DNA from: Acidobacteriota bacterium
GTDB taxonomy: Bacteria > Acidobacteriota > Terriglobia > Terriglobales > Acidobacteriaceae
Assembly (NCBI GenBank): GCA_021841795.1
Contig: JAKCDN010000063.1
Location: 1 to 11,272, forward strand
Reading direction: 5' to 3'
Length of the DNA: 11,272 bases
Positions 1-7,514 of this stretch are shown one piece after another. Made by a program: the position numbers and the translations under genes. The notes beneath the pieces were generated by a model. The model did not search any database. It was not told the DNA's origin and saw only the letters and a list, made by a program, of their open reading frames with translations. The first letter of the stretch is position 1, and each line of letters opens with the position of its first letter.

Positions 1-160
1 TCGTTGAATCCGCTACAATCGTCATCCGCGAAAGCCCTGCCCGCTCGCTCCGCCCCACCGTCAGCGAGATGATGTTGATGTTCAACCGGCGAAACAGCGA
101 AGCCACGCGCGTCAGCACGCCCGGCTTGTCTTCAACGTATGCAACAAATGTATGCAACAT
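1..160 (-). CDS. ilvN: Acetolactate synthase small (regulatory) subunit, 5' part only
   Basis: This is the regulatory subunit of acetolactate synthase (AHAS), which binds the IlvB catalytic subunit and confers valine feedback control. Only the first 53 codons are present; the gene runs off the left edge. The visible protein starts MLHTFVAYVEDKPGVLTRVA and continues through RRLNINIISLTVGRSER to SRMTIVAD. This is the classic N-terminal ACT domain of IlvN/IlvH, including the DKPGVL turn and the N-I-x-S-L-T-V strand that help form the valine site. The ATG at 160-158 is preceded by GGAAAGG at 172-166, five bases away, which supports this start. It lies 123 nt downstream of ilvB on the same strand, the usual catalytic-regulatory order. 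Identification is firm; completeness of the C-terminal half cannot be judged. Confidence 0.93.
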   Translation of the reverse strand, partial: MLHTFVAYVEDKPGVLTRVASLFRRLNINIISLTVGRSERAGLSRMTIVADST

Positions 161-241
161 AATCGCCTTTCCAGTGATCAGAGTCCTGTGCCTCGAGGTT
201 CTCGTTCTTCCTCGATCTTCCCGCGCTGCGCAGCCGCCCAA

Positions 242-253
242 GCCGGCGCCGGC
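242..253. repeat. 12-bp perfect GC palindrome in the ilvB-ilvN gap
   Basis: GCCGGCGCCGGC is a perfect palindrome lying 31 bases past the ilvB stop. In the transcript it could form a very short hairpin, but no U-run follows, so it is not a convincing terminator. The rest of the 123-nt gap (161-283) shows no ORF or recognisable motif apart from the ilvN ribosome binding site. In DNA this GC-rich such a palindrome can arise by chance. Confidence 0.4.
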
Positions 254-283
254 AATCGCGCCCCGCCCTTCCGCGCCGCGCGC

Positions 284-2101
284 TTACTTGTCCTCCGCGC
301 GCTCCTCCAGCGGATCGTGCTCCGGCCGCCGGATCATCTCGTGCAGCGCGCTGCCGGCGGGAATCATCGGGTATACCGCGTCTTCCTTCTCCACCATGAA
401 GTTCAGCAGGAACGGTCCCGGCGTCCCCCGCGCCTCCTCGACCGCCGCCTCCACCTCCGCGCGCTTCCGCACCGCGCGCCCCGGGATGCCGTGCGCATCC
501 GCCAGCTTCACAAAGTCCGGACTCACCAGCGGCGTGGCCTCGTAGTTGCGCTCGTAGAAAAACTCCTGCCACTGCCGCACCATGCCCAGATAGCCGTTGT
601 TGATAATGGCAATATTGATCTTGATCTTCTCCTGCACAATCGTCGCCAGCTCCGACTGCGTCATCTGGAAGCCGCCGTCGCCGGCAATCACCCACACTTC
701 TTTCTCCGGGCAGGCGAACTTGGCCCCGATCGCCGCCGGCAGCGCAAAGCCCATCGTGCCCAGGCCGCCCGACGTAATCAGCGTCCGCGGATGATCGTGA
801 TGGAAGTACTGCGCCTCCCACATCTGGTGCTGGCCCACATCCGTTACGATCACCGCCTCGCCCCCCGTCAGCCGCCACAGATCGTGCATCACGTGCGCCG
901 CGTACAGGTGACCGGAGTCGGGCAGGTTCTTGATGTCCCGCACCGCCACCGCGCCCTTGCTCGATTCGATCGCCTTCAGCCACGCCGATCCGTCCCGCGC
1001 CGATACCCGCGGCAGCAGATCCTCCAGCACCTCGCGCAGGTCGCCCACCAGCGCCACGTCCACCTTTACGTTCTTGTTCACCTCCGACGGATCCACCTCG
1101 ATGTGAATCTTCTTCGCCTTCGGCGCGTACTCCGTCAGCCGGCCCGTCACCCGGTCGTCAAATCGCATCCCGCAGGCGATCAGAAGATCCGCCTCCTGGA
1201 TGGCGTTGTTCACCCACGACTCCCCATGCATCCCCATCATGCCCAGGCACAGCGGATGCGACGCCGGAAATCCGCCGATGCCCAGCAGCGTCAGGCCCAC
1301 GGGAATCTGCGCCCGCTCCGCCAGCGTCCGCACCTGCTCCATCGCGCCGGACTCCGTAACCCCGTGGCCCGCCAGAATCACCGGCCGCTTCGCGTTGCGG
1401 ATCAGTTCTGCCGCCGCCGCCAGGCCCGACTCCTCCACCGTCAGCATCGGGTGCGGCCGGTACGGCTGCGGCTTGGCCGCCTCAAAATCGAACTCCGCCG
1501 TCGCCTGCTGCGCGTCCTTGGTAATATCCACCAGCACCGGCCCCGGACGCCCGGAGCGCGCAATCTGGAACGCCTGCCGCACCGCACCGGCCACATCCTC
1601 GGCCCGGCTCACCAGAAAATTGTGCTTCGTCACCGGCAGCGTAATGCCCGTAATGTCGATCTCCTGGAACGCATCCGTACCCAGAACCTTGCTCGACACA
1701 TTCCCCGTAATGCACACCACCGGAATCGAGTCCAGCATCGCCGTCGCAATGCCCGTCACCAGATTGGTCGCACCCGGACCGCTGGTCGCCATCGCCACGC
1801 CCACATCCCCCGACGCCCGCGCGTACCCGTCGGCCATGTGCGCCGCGCCCTGCTCATGCCGCACCAGCACGTGGCGGATGGGAAACTTGCGCAGCGCATC
1901 GTACACCGGCAATATCGCGCCGCCCGGATAACCAAAAACGTCGGTGACGCCCTCCCCTACCAGCGTCGCCCACAGTATCTCCGCGCCCGTCAGCCGCGTG
2001 GGCGTGGTCAGGTGAGCATGCGAGTCCGCGCTCTGCGTCCCGTTCGTCCTGCTCCCCTTCGCTGCCTGCTCCTGCGTCTTTGCGTTGCCCTTGTTCGCCA
2101 T
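284..2101 (-). CDS. ilvB: Acetolactate synthase large (catalytic) subunit
   Basis: This ThDP-dependent enzyme condenses two pyruvates to acetolactate, or pyruvate with 2-oxobutyrate to acetohydroxybutyrate, the first common step of valine, leucine and isoleucine synthesis. With the start used here it is 605 aa. Visible motifs are VFGYPGGAILPVYDAL (about 55-70), the ThDP-activating glutamate in RHEQGAAH (Glu83), the TSGPGATNLVTGIA loop (106-119), DVGQHQMW (421-428), the ThDP/Mg motif from GDGGFQ (474) to INN (about 502), and GMVRQWQEFFY (506-516) with the conserved Trp511. An in-frame ATG at 2206 would add 35 low-complexity residues, but it has only a poor ribosome site. The ATG at 2101 has AAGGAG six bases upstream and is preferred. 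The first 35 or so residues remain polar and low-complexity before homology begins at LTGAEIL. It follows ilvD and precedes ilvN. Confidence 0.95.
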   Translation of the reverse strand: MANKGNAKTQEQAAKGSRTNGTQSADSHAHLTTPTRLTGAEILWATLVGEGVTDVFGYPGGAILPVYDALRKFPIRHVLVRHEQGAAHMADGYARASGDVGVAMATSGPGATNLVTGIATAMLDSIPVVCITGNVSSKVLGTDAFQEIDITGITLPVTKHNFLVSRAEDVAGAVRQAFQIARSGRPGPVLVDITKDAQQATAEFDFEAAKPQPYRPHPMLTVEESGLAAAAELIRNAKRPVILAGHGVTESGAMEQVRTLAERAQIPVGLTLLGIGGFPASHPLCLGMMGMHGESWVNNAIQEADLLIACGMRFDDRVTGRLTEYAPKAKKIHIEVDPSEVNKNVKVDVALVGDLREVLEDLLPRVSARDGSAWLKAIESSKGAVAVRDIKNLPDSGHLYAAHVMHDLWRLTGGEAVIVTDVGQHQMWEAQYFHHDHPRTLITSGGLGTMGFALPAAIGAKFACPEKEVWVIAGDGGFQMTQSELATIVQEKIKINIAIINNGYLGMVRQWQEFFYERNYEATPLVSPDFVKLADAHGIPGRAVRKRAEVEAAVEEARGTPGPFLLNFMVEKEDAVYPMIPAGSALHEMIRRPEHDPLEERAEDK

Positions 2102-2107
2102 ATCCAG

Positions 2108-2113
2108 CTCCTT
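2108..2113 (-). promoter_or_regulatory. Shine-Dalgarno that sets the ilvB start
   Basis: On the minus strand AAGGAG stands six bases before the ATG at 2101-2099. The upstream in-frame ATG at 2206 is preceded only by a weak GGCGGGC. The site therefore favours the shorter 605-aa IlvB over a 640-aa version. Confidence 0.7.
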
Positions 2114-2150
2114 CGTCCCTTCCCCGTGCCCTGCTCCGTTGGCTGCCGCC

Positions 2151-2180
2151 CGGCCGCTGCTCTGCTTCGGCCGCTGCTCT
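2151..2180. repeat. 13-bp direct repeat in the ilvD-ilvB gap
   Basis: CGGCCGCTGCTCT occurs twice, at 2151-2163 and 2168-2180, separated by GCTT (17-bp period). It lies in the 132-nt gap between the ilvD stop and the preferred ilvB start. If the longer ilvB start were used, this stretch would encode low-complexity residues of the N-terminal extension. A slippage duplication in a non-conserved spacer is the simplest reading. Confidence 0.6.
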
Positions 2181-2233
2181 CCGGCATCTGCGCGCACCCT
2201 GACCATGCCCGCCGCTGCCGCTCGTCTCCGCGT

Positions 2234-3922
2234 TTACGTCGTCGCCCCTTCCGAAGCCGACGTCACCCGATCCACATACTTGCGAAATACGCCCTTCGGC
2301 CACCGCAGCGCCGGCGCCTTGAAGTCCTTGAGTCGCGCCGCCATCTCCTCCGCGCTGATCTCCACGTCCAGCCTGCGCCCGGCCACGTCAAAGTGAATCA
2401 TGTCGCCCTCGCGCACCGCTGCGATCGGTCCGCCCACAAACGCCTCCGGCGCCACGTGCCCGGCGGTGAAGCCCCGCGTCGCCCCGCTGAAGCGCCCGTC
2501 CGTCAGCAGCGCCACCGACTGGCTCAACTCCGGCATCCCGCTGATCGCCGCCGTCACCTGCAGCATCTCGCGCATGCCCGGGCCGCCCTTCGGGCCTTCG
2601 TAGCGGATCACCACCACGTCGCCGGGACGGATTCCCCCCGACTGCACCGTCTTGAAGCAGTCCTCTTCGCAGTCGAAAACTCGCGCCGGACCCCGGTGCT
2701 CGTAGCGGCCGGCCGCGGCAATCTTCATCACGCAGCCCTCCGGCGCCAGGTTCCCTTTCAGAATCACCAGGCCCCCGTTCGGCTTGAGCGGCTGCTCGAA
2801 GGTGTAAATCACATCCTGCCCCGGCGTCTCCTTCGCCAGCGCCGCCTCTTCCGCCAGCGTCTTTCCGCTGATCGTCAGCGTCGCACCGTCCGCGTAGCCC
2901 CCGTCGATCATCCGCTTCGCCAGCAGCCGTGAACCGCCTGCCGCCTGGTAGTGCCACGCCATGTACTTGCCTGAAGGCGTCAGATCGCAGATAAACGGCG
3001 TGCGCTTTGAAATCTCGTCAAAGTCATCGATCGACAGCGCAATGCCCATCTCCTTCGCAATCGCGAGCAGGTGCAGCACCGCGTTCGTCGAGCCTCCGCT
3101 CGCCGCCACGCTCGCTATCGTGTTCTCCAGGGCCTTGCGCGTGATGATCTGCGACGGCCGGCGATTGGCCCGCACCGCTTCCATCAGCATGTGGCCCGCC
3201 TTGCGCGCGGACTCCAGCTTGCCCGCGTCCGTGGCCGGAACCCCCGACAGCTCGATCGGCGATATCCCCAAGATCTCCGCGCTCATCGCCATCGTGTTGG
3301 CCGTGAACTGCCCGCCGCATGCCCCCGCGCCCGGGCACGCATTGGCTTCCAGCGTCTCCAGTCCCGCATCGTCGATCCGGCCCGCCGCGTGCGCGCCGAT
3401 CCCCTCGAATACGTTCTGGATCGTAATGTCGATCTGCTCGCCTTTGCCGCCCTCGATCCGGCCCGGCGCAATCGATCCCCCGTAAAGCATCATCCCCGGT
3501 ATATCCACCCGGCACAGCGCCATGATGATCCCCGGCATGTTCTTGTCGCAGCCCCCGATGCCCGCCAGTCCGTCAAACAGATTCCCCCGCGCCACCAGCT
3601 CGATCGAATCGGCAATCACCTCCCGCGATACCAGCGAGGCCTTCATGCCCTGCGTGCCCATCGTGATCCCGTCGGAGATCGTGATCGTGTTAAACTCCAT
3701 CGGCGTCCCGCCCGCCTCGCGAATGCCCTGCTTCAGCGCCTCGGCTATCTCCCGCAGATGCACATTGCACGTGCCGATCTCCGTCCACGTATTCGCAACC
3801 CCGATAATCGGCTTGTGCAGATCGTCCTTCGCGAATCCCGCTCCGCGCAAATACGATCGCGCCGCGGCCCGGCTCGGTCCCTCGGTCAATGGAATGCTCT
3901 GGCGTTTGCCTGCGATGGTCAC
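2234..3922 (-). CDS. ilvD: Dihydroxy-acid dehydratase
   Basis: This enzyme dehydrates 2,3-dihydroxy-isovalerate and 2,3-dihydroxy-3-methylvalerate to the 2-oxo acids of valine and isoleucine, using an Fe-S cluster. From the GTG at 3922 it is 562 aa, the usual length for the family. Cluster-ligand candidates are Cys52 in [13 protein letters not shown], Cys125 in [11 protein letters not shown] and Cys202 in [14 protein letters not shown]. Lys127 of CDK is the Mg-binding lysine, and [10 protein letters not shown] near the C-terminus carries the active-site serine. This three-cysteine pattern resembles the [2Fe-2S] branch of the family, which is inference from the motifs. An in-frame start at 4000 would add 26 basic, non-conserved residues. 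The GTG start is preferred because AAGGAG sits five bases before it and homology begins right after it. It is 104 nt downstream of leuD and 132 nt upstream of ilvB. Confidence 0.95.
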   Translation of the reverse strand: MTIAGKRQSIPLTEGPSRAAARSYLRGAGFAKDDLHKPIIGVANTWTEIGTCNVHLREIAEALKQGIREAGGTPMEFNTITISDGITMGTQGMKASLVSREVIADSIELVARGNLFDGLAGIGGCDKNMPGIIMALCRVDIPGMMLYGGSIAPGRIEGGKGEQIDITIQNVFEGIGAHAAGRIDDAGLETLEANACPGAGACGGQFTANTMAMSAEILGISPIELSGVPATDAGKLESARKAGHMLMEAVRANRRPSQIITRKALENTIASVAASGGSTNAVLHLLAIAKEMGIALSIDDFDEISKRTPFICDLTPSGKYMAWHYQAAGGSRLLAKRMIDGGYADGATLTISGKTLAEEAALAKETPGQDVIYTFEQPLKPNGGLVILKGNLAPEGCVMKIAAAGRYEHRGPARVFDCEEDCFKTVQSGGIRPGDVVVIRYEGPKGGPGMREMLQVTAAISGMPELSQSVALLTDGRFSGATRGFTAGHVAPEAFVGGPIAAVREGDMIHFDVAGRRLDVEISAEEMAARLKDFKAPALRWPKGVFRKYVDRVTSASEGATT

Positions 3923-3927
3923 TCTGT

Positions 3928-3933
3928 CTCCTT
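3928..3933 (-). promoter_or_regulatory. Shine-Dalgarno that sets a GTG start for ilvD
   Basis: On the minus strand GAAGGAG lies five bases before GTG ACC ATC GCA. This is the strongest ribosome site near the ilvD 5' end and argues against the upstream in-frame start at 4000. Confidence 0.7.
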
Positions 3934-4003
3934 CTTCGCTGTGCTCTTTTTTTCGCCCGGCCTGCCGCTTGCGCCCGTATCGGTCCGGCTGGCCCCGCAA
4001 CTA

Positions 4004-4019
4004 CGGCCGTCCTCGGCCG
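4004..4019 (-). repeat. Short GC hairpin just past leuD
   Basis: CGGCCG, four bases, CGGCCG: the two copies pair to give a 6-bp stem with a 4-nt loop, eight bases after the leuD stop in the leuD-ilvD gap. No U-run follows on the minus strand, so an efficient intrinsic terminator is unlikely. It may be an mRNA 3'-end stabilising or processing structure, or chance in GC-rich DNA. Confidence 0.35.
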
Positions 4020-4026
4020 CGCCTGC

Positions 4027-4638
4027 TTACTTCGCCTTCAGCCACACCGCCCCATCGTGCGCGGCTTCAAACCGGTCCAGCTCCGCCGCGTGGCGCAGCG
4101 TCAGTCCGATATCGTCCAGCCCTTCCAGCAGGCAGAACTTGCGGAACGGATCGATCTCGAACCTGGCGCTGAATCCGCGCCCGTCCGTCACCGTCTGCGC
4201 CTCCAGAGACACCGTCAGTTGATAGCCCGGAATGCTCTCCGCGTTCCGCAGCAGCGCATCCACATCCGCCTCGCTCAGTCGCGCCAGCACAATCCCGTTC
4301 TTGCCCGCGTTGGAAAAGAAAATATCGGCAAAGCTCGGCGCAATCACCACCCGGAACCCGTAGTCGCTCAGCGCCCACGCCGCGTGCTCCCGGCTCGATC
4401 CGCAGGCGAAGTTCTTCCCCGCCACAAGAATCTGCGCCCCCTTGTACCGCGGATCGTTCAGCACAAACTCCGCCACCGGCTCGCCTTCCGGCGTCTGCCG
4501 CCAGTCAAAGAACAGAAAATCGCCGTAGCCCGTGCGCTCGATGCGCTTCAGAAACTGCTTGGGAATAATCTGGTCGGTGTCCACGTTCGTCCGGTCCAGC
4601 GGCGCCACCGGCGAGGTCAATGTCTTAAACGGTTCCAT
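4027..4638 (-). CDS. leuD: 3-isopropylmalate dehydratase small subunit
   Basis: This is the small subunit of isopropylmalate isomerase. It pairs with LeuC to convert 2-isopropylmalate to 3-isopropylmalate. The 203-aa protein has the normal length and the family's landmarks in order: [14 protein letters not shown] (about 18-31), the swivel-domain signature [17 protein letters not shown] (about 74-90) and [18 protein letters not shown] (about 164-181). The ATG at 4638 has GGAG seven bases upstream. It follows leuC after 124 nt, in the usual C-then-D order. Nothing appears truncated or out of frame. Confidence 0.96.
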   Translation of the reverse strand: MEPFKTLTSPVAPLDRTNVDTDQIIPKQFLKRIERTGYGDFLFFDWRQTPEGEPVAEFVLNDPRYKGAQILVAGKNFACGSSREHAAWALSDYGFRVVIAPSFADIFFSNAGKNGIVLARLSEADVDALLRNAESIPGYQLTVSLEAQTVTDGRGFSARFEIDPFRKFCLLEGLDDIGLTLRHAAELDRFEAAHDGAVWLKAK

Positions 4639-4677
4639 TCCGAATCTCCAGCAACATCAAAAGGCTTGAATTATGGC

Positions 4678-4695
4678 GCCGGTCGCCTGACCGGC
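4678..4695 (-). repeat. 7-bp stem hairpin in the leuC-leuD gap
   Basis: GCCGGTC, GCCT, GACCGGC forms a perfect 7-bp stem with a 4-nt loop, about 40 bases upstream of the leuD start in the 124-nt leuC-leuD spacer. It does not cover the leuD ribosome site (GGAG about seven bases before 4638) and has no U-run after it on the minus strand. It could influence mRNA processing or stability; no function can be shown from sequence. Confidence 0.45.
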
Positions 4696-4762
4696 TCTCG
4701 TGCGGATCGGCTGACCCGCGCTTCCCTGCTTCGCGATGCTTCTGCTGCCTCCGACTCGCGTC

Positions 4763-6193
4763 TTAAGCCGTCGCCTCGCCTCGGACTTCCCAGCTGCGGA
4801 TGTCCACAAAGTGTCCCGCGATCGCCGCCGCCGCCGCCATCTCCGGCGAAACCAGGTGCGTGCGCCCGCCGCGGCCCTGCCGCCCCTCGAAGTTCCGGTT
4901 GCTCGTCGATGCGCACCGCTCCCCCGGAGACAGAATGTCCGGGTTCATGCCCAGGCACATCGAGCAGCCGGGCTCCCGCCAGTCAAACCCCGCCTCGATA
5001 AAAATCCGGTCCAGGCCCTCTTCTTCCGCCTGCGCCTTCACCTGCTGCGAGCCCGGTACCACCATGGCGCTCACATGGCTCGACACCTTGCGCCCCGCGG
5101 CGATCTTCGCCGCCGCCCGCAGGTCTTCAATGCGGCCGTTGGTGCAGGAACCGATAAACACGCGGTCGATCTGGATCGCATCCAGCGGCGTCCCCGCCTT
5201 CAGGTCCATGTATTCCAACGCCCGCTCGAACGATTTGCGATCGATCTCGCTCGCCGCGCTCGCCGGGTCCGGCACCTGCGCGCTCACCGGCGCCACCATG
5301 CCCGGGCTCGTGCCCCAGCTCACGTACGGCACCAGCGTCGCCGCGTCAATCGTCAGCTCGCGGTCGAACTGCGCCCCCGCATCCGTCGGCAGCTTGCTCC
5401 ACTCCGCCACCGCCCGGTCCCACTCCGCGCCCTGCGGCGCAAAGCGGCGGCCCTGCAGATACGCGAACGTCGTCGCGTCCGGCGCGATCATGCCCGCGCG
5501 CGCCCCCGCTTCGATGCTCATGTTGCAGATCGTCATCCGCCCTTCCATGGACAACGACCGGATCGCCGAGCCCGCATACTCGATCACGCAGCCCGTCGCT
5601 CCGTCGGTGCCGATCTTGCCGATGATGGCCAGAATGATGTCCTTCGCCGTCACCCCCAGCGGCAGCTTGCCCTCCACCGCAATGCGAAACGTCTGCGGCT
5701 TCGTCTGCGGCAGCGTCTGCGTGGCCAGCACATGCTCCACTTCGCTGGTGCCGATGCCGAAGGCCAGCGCCCCGAACGCCCCGTGCGTCGATGTGTGCGA
5801 GTCGCCGCAAACAATCGTCATCCCCGGCTTGGTCAACCCCTGCTCCGGACCCACCACGTGCACCACGCCCTGGTTCGGCGAGTCCACATCGTAAAGCTCC
5901 ACCCCGAAGTCCGCGCAGTTCTGCCGCAGCGCCGCAATCTGCGTGGCTGAAATCTGGTCGATGATGTTCAGCCGCCCCGCCTTCGTCGTCGGCACGTTGT
6001 GGTCCACCGTCGCCACCGTGCGGTCCGGCCGCCGTACCTGCCGCCCCGTCAGCCGCAGACCTTCAAACGCCTGCGGCGATGTCACCTCGTGCACCAGTTG
6101 CAGATCGATGTAAAGCAGCGTGGGCTCGCCCTTCGGCTCCACCACCACATGCTGCTCCCACACCTTCTCGAAGAGAGTTTTTGCTACGCTCAT
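4763..6193 (-). CDS. leuC: 3-isopropylmalate dehydratase large subunit
   Basis: This aconitase-family, [4Fe-4S] catalytic subunit of isopropylmalate isomerase acts with LeuD. It is 476 aa, close to the usual length of about 466-470. The cluster ligands are Cys350 in [13 protein letters not shown] and Cys410 and Cys413 in [13 protein letters not shown], the same spacing as in E. coli LeuC. Other signatures are DHNVPT (64-69), [32 protein letters not shown] (about 128-159) and [14 protein letters not shown] (427-440). The ATG at 6193 has GGAG six bases upstream. It is separated from leuB by a 146-nt gap that carries a repeat element, and from leuD by 124 nt. Confidence 0.96.
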   Translation of the reverse strand: MSVAKTLFEKVWEQHVVVEPKGEPTLLYIDLQLVHEVTSPQAFEGLRLTGRQVRRPDRTVATVDHNVPTTKAGRLNIIDQISATQIAALRQNCADFGVELYDVDSPNQGVVHVVGPEQGLTKPGMTIVCGDSHTSTHGAFGALAFGIGTSEVEHVLATQTLPQTKPQTFRIAVEGKLPLGVTAKDIILAIIGKIGTDGATGCVIEYAGSAIRSLSMEGRMTICNMSIEAGARAGMIAPDATTFAYLQGRRFAPQGAEWDRAVAEWSKLPTDAGAQFDRELTIDAATLVPYVSWGTSPGMVAPVSAQVPDPASAASEIDRKSFERALEYMDLKAGTPLDAIQIDRVFIGSCTNGRIEDLRAAAKIAAGRKVSSHVSAMVVPGSQQVKAQAEEEGLDRIFIEAGFDWREPGCSMCLGMNPDILSPGERCASTSNRNFEGRQGRGGRTHLVSPEMAAAAAIAGHFVDIRSWEVRGEATA

Positions 6194-6240
6194 GTACGAC
6201 AGCTCCTGACTTCCTGTTCCGATCTTGAGACTTTGTCTAA

Positions 6241-6307
6241 CCGCTCAGCTTGTCATCCTGAGCGGAGTCGGCCGCGTTCTTTGCGGCAAAACCAGGCTGA
6301 AGGATCT
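6241..6307. repeat. REP-like dispersed palindromic repeat in the leuB-leuC gap
   Basis: The element reads TGTCATCCTGAGCGGAG at its left and GCTGAAGGATCTC at its right. The ends are imperfect inverted arms (ATCCTGAGC against GCTGAAGGAT). Inside lies a 5-bp hairpin, GCCGC (6271-6275), 7-nt loop, GCGGC (6283-6287). Overlapping the left arm is a perfect 8-bp stem, CCGCTCAG (6241-6248) with CTGAGCGG (6258-6265) across a 9-nt loop. Reading one frame through it gives the peptide CHPERSR, which I recall as a common spurious-ORF hallmark of this dispersed repeat in Acidobacteriota and some other soil bacteria. It fills much of the 146-nt leuB-leuC spacer, so it would be transcribed within the operon mRNA. 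No U-run follows the stems. A small AGAC-TTT-GTCT stem lies next to it (6228-6238). Confidence 0.7.
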
Positions 6308-6339
6308 CCGCGCGCTTCTGCCGGCGCATGGCTCGCCTG

Positions 6340-7437
6340 CTAGCGGCCGGCCGCCGATAGCTGCTCCTTCACCGTCTCCCGCACCTTCGCCCCCATCTCC
6401 CGGGTTGAAAGCACGGTCACGCCTTCTCTGTTGCCCCGCGCCAGGTCCGCCGTGCGGTAGCCCTGCTCCAGCACCTTGCGCACCGCGCTGCGGATCGCCG
6501 CTGACTCGGCCTCGAGCTTCGCCGTGAGGCGCAGAATCATCCCCGCCGTCAAAATCGCGCCCAGCGGATTCGCCAGACCCTTGCCCGCGATATCCGGCGC
6601 CGAGCCGTGCACCGGCTCATACAGATCCACCTTGCCCCCGATCGTCGCCGAAGGCAGCATCCCCAGCGATCCGGTGATCACCCCCGACTCATCGGTCAGA
6701 ATGTCCCCGAACAGGTTCTCCGTCACCACCACGTCAAAATCCCGCGGCCGGTTCAGTATGTGCATCGCCATCGCGTCCACATACTGGTGCTCCAGCGTCA
6801 CGTCCGGAAACTCCTTCGCCACCTCCGTCACCGTCGCCCGCCACAGTTGCGATACCTCCAGCACGTTGGCCTTGTCCACGCTGGTCACCTTCTTGCGCCG
6901 CTGCCGCGCCAGCTCAAATGCCACCCGCGCCACCCGCGCCACTTCCTCGCGCCGGTAAATCATCGTGTTGAAGGCCGTGCCGGTCTCCTTGTTCCACTCC
7001 CGCGGCTTGCCGAAATACGCCCCGCCCAGCAGTTCGCGCACAAACAGGATGTCCGTGCCCTCAATTACCTCCGGCCGCAGCGGGCTGTTCACCGTCAACT
7101 CTTTGAATGAAAAGCACGGCCGCAGATTGGCGAATCCCCCCAGCGCCGCCCGGATCGCCAGCAGTCCGCCCTCCGGCCGCTTGTCCGGCGGCAGCGCGTT
7201 AAACTCGTTGCCCCCCACCGCCCCCAGCAGCACCGCATCCGACGCCAGCGCCGCATCCAGCGTGTCCTGGGGCAGCGGCGTCCCGTCCTCGACAATCGCC
7301 ACTCCTCCGATGCGCTTCTCCATGAATGCAAAGTCGTGGCCGCCCAGCGCCGCAACTTCCTTCAATACGGCAACCGCTTCGCCGGTCACCTCAGGGCCAA
7401 TGCCGTCGCCCGCCGTTACAAGAATCTTCAGATTCAT
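6340..7437 (-). CDS. leuB: 3-isopropylmalate dehydrogenase
   Basis: This NAD-dependent enzyme oxidises and decarboxylates 3-isopropylmalate to 2-oxoisocaproate, the leucine precursor. The 365-aa protein has the usual length. Landmarks are GDGIGPEV (10-17), the loop leading to NLRP (104-107), [12 protein letters not shown] (132-143) with catalytic Tyr141, SVDKANVL (186-193) with catalytic Lys189, Mg-ligand aspartates 221, 245 and 249 (the last two in [12 protein letters not shown]), and the NAD-binding [18 protein letters not shown] (274-291). The RELLGG-x-YFG loop is the isopropylmalate-specific version rather than that of isocitrate or tartrate dehydrogenases. The ribosome site before the ATG at 7437 is weak (ACAGG, three bases away). 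It follows leuA after 77 nt. Confidence 0.96.
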   Translation of the reverse strand: MNLKILVTAGDGIGPEVTGEAVAVLKEVAALGGHDFAFMEKRIGGVAIVEDGTPLPQDTLDAALASDAVLLGAVGGNEFNALPPDKRPEGGLLAIRAALGGFANLRPCFSFKELTVNSPLRPEVIEGTDILFVRELLGGAYFGKPREWNKETGTAFNTMIYRREEVARVARVAFELARQRRKKVTSVDKANVLEVSQLWRATVTEVAKEFPDVTLEHQYVDAMAMHILNRPRDFDVVVTENLFGDILTDESGVITGSLGMLPSATIGGKVDLYEPVHGSAPDIAGKGLANPLGAILTAGMILRLTAKLEAESAAIRSAVRKVLEQGYRTADLARGNREGVTVLSTREMGAKVRETVKEQLSAAGR

Positions 7438-7454
7438 TCGCCTGTTCTCAGCTC

Positions 7455-7476
7455 GTTGTCATCGGTTGTCGGTTGT
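7455..7476. repeat. Short tandem repeat in the leuA-leuB gap
   Basis: CGGTTGT occurs twice in tandem (7463-7469 and 7470-7476), preceded by a partial copy GTTGT (7455-7459). On the coding strand it reads ACAACCGACAACCG. It lies 18 bases upstream of the leuB ATG, in the 77-nt spacer. It is too short to classify. I recall similar ACAACCG iterations in intergenic DNA of Acidobacteriota, but that needs a genome count. Confidence 0.5.
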
Positions 7477-7514
7477 GGAGTCATCCAGGCCGTTCGTCCT
7501 GCGCTCCGGCTGCT

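Noticed and set aside
152..2932. A 926-codon plus-strand open frame antisense to ilvB and ilvD
   Set aside because: Its product is an Arg/His/Pro/Leu-rich string with no domain, and it spans two well-supported genes and their spacer. It is a by-product of high-GC codon use on the opposite strand.
3071..5950. Long Arg/His-rich plus-strand open frames across ilvD, leuD and leuC
   Set aside because: They overlap each other and conserved enzymes on the minus strand, and no ribosome site or recognisable domain supports them.
5999..6343. A 114-codon plus-strand frame containing CHPERSR
   Set aside because: The peptide comes from reading through the dispersed repeat and the antisense of leuC; this is a familiar spurious-protein pattern, not a gene.
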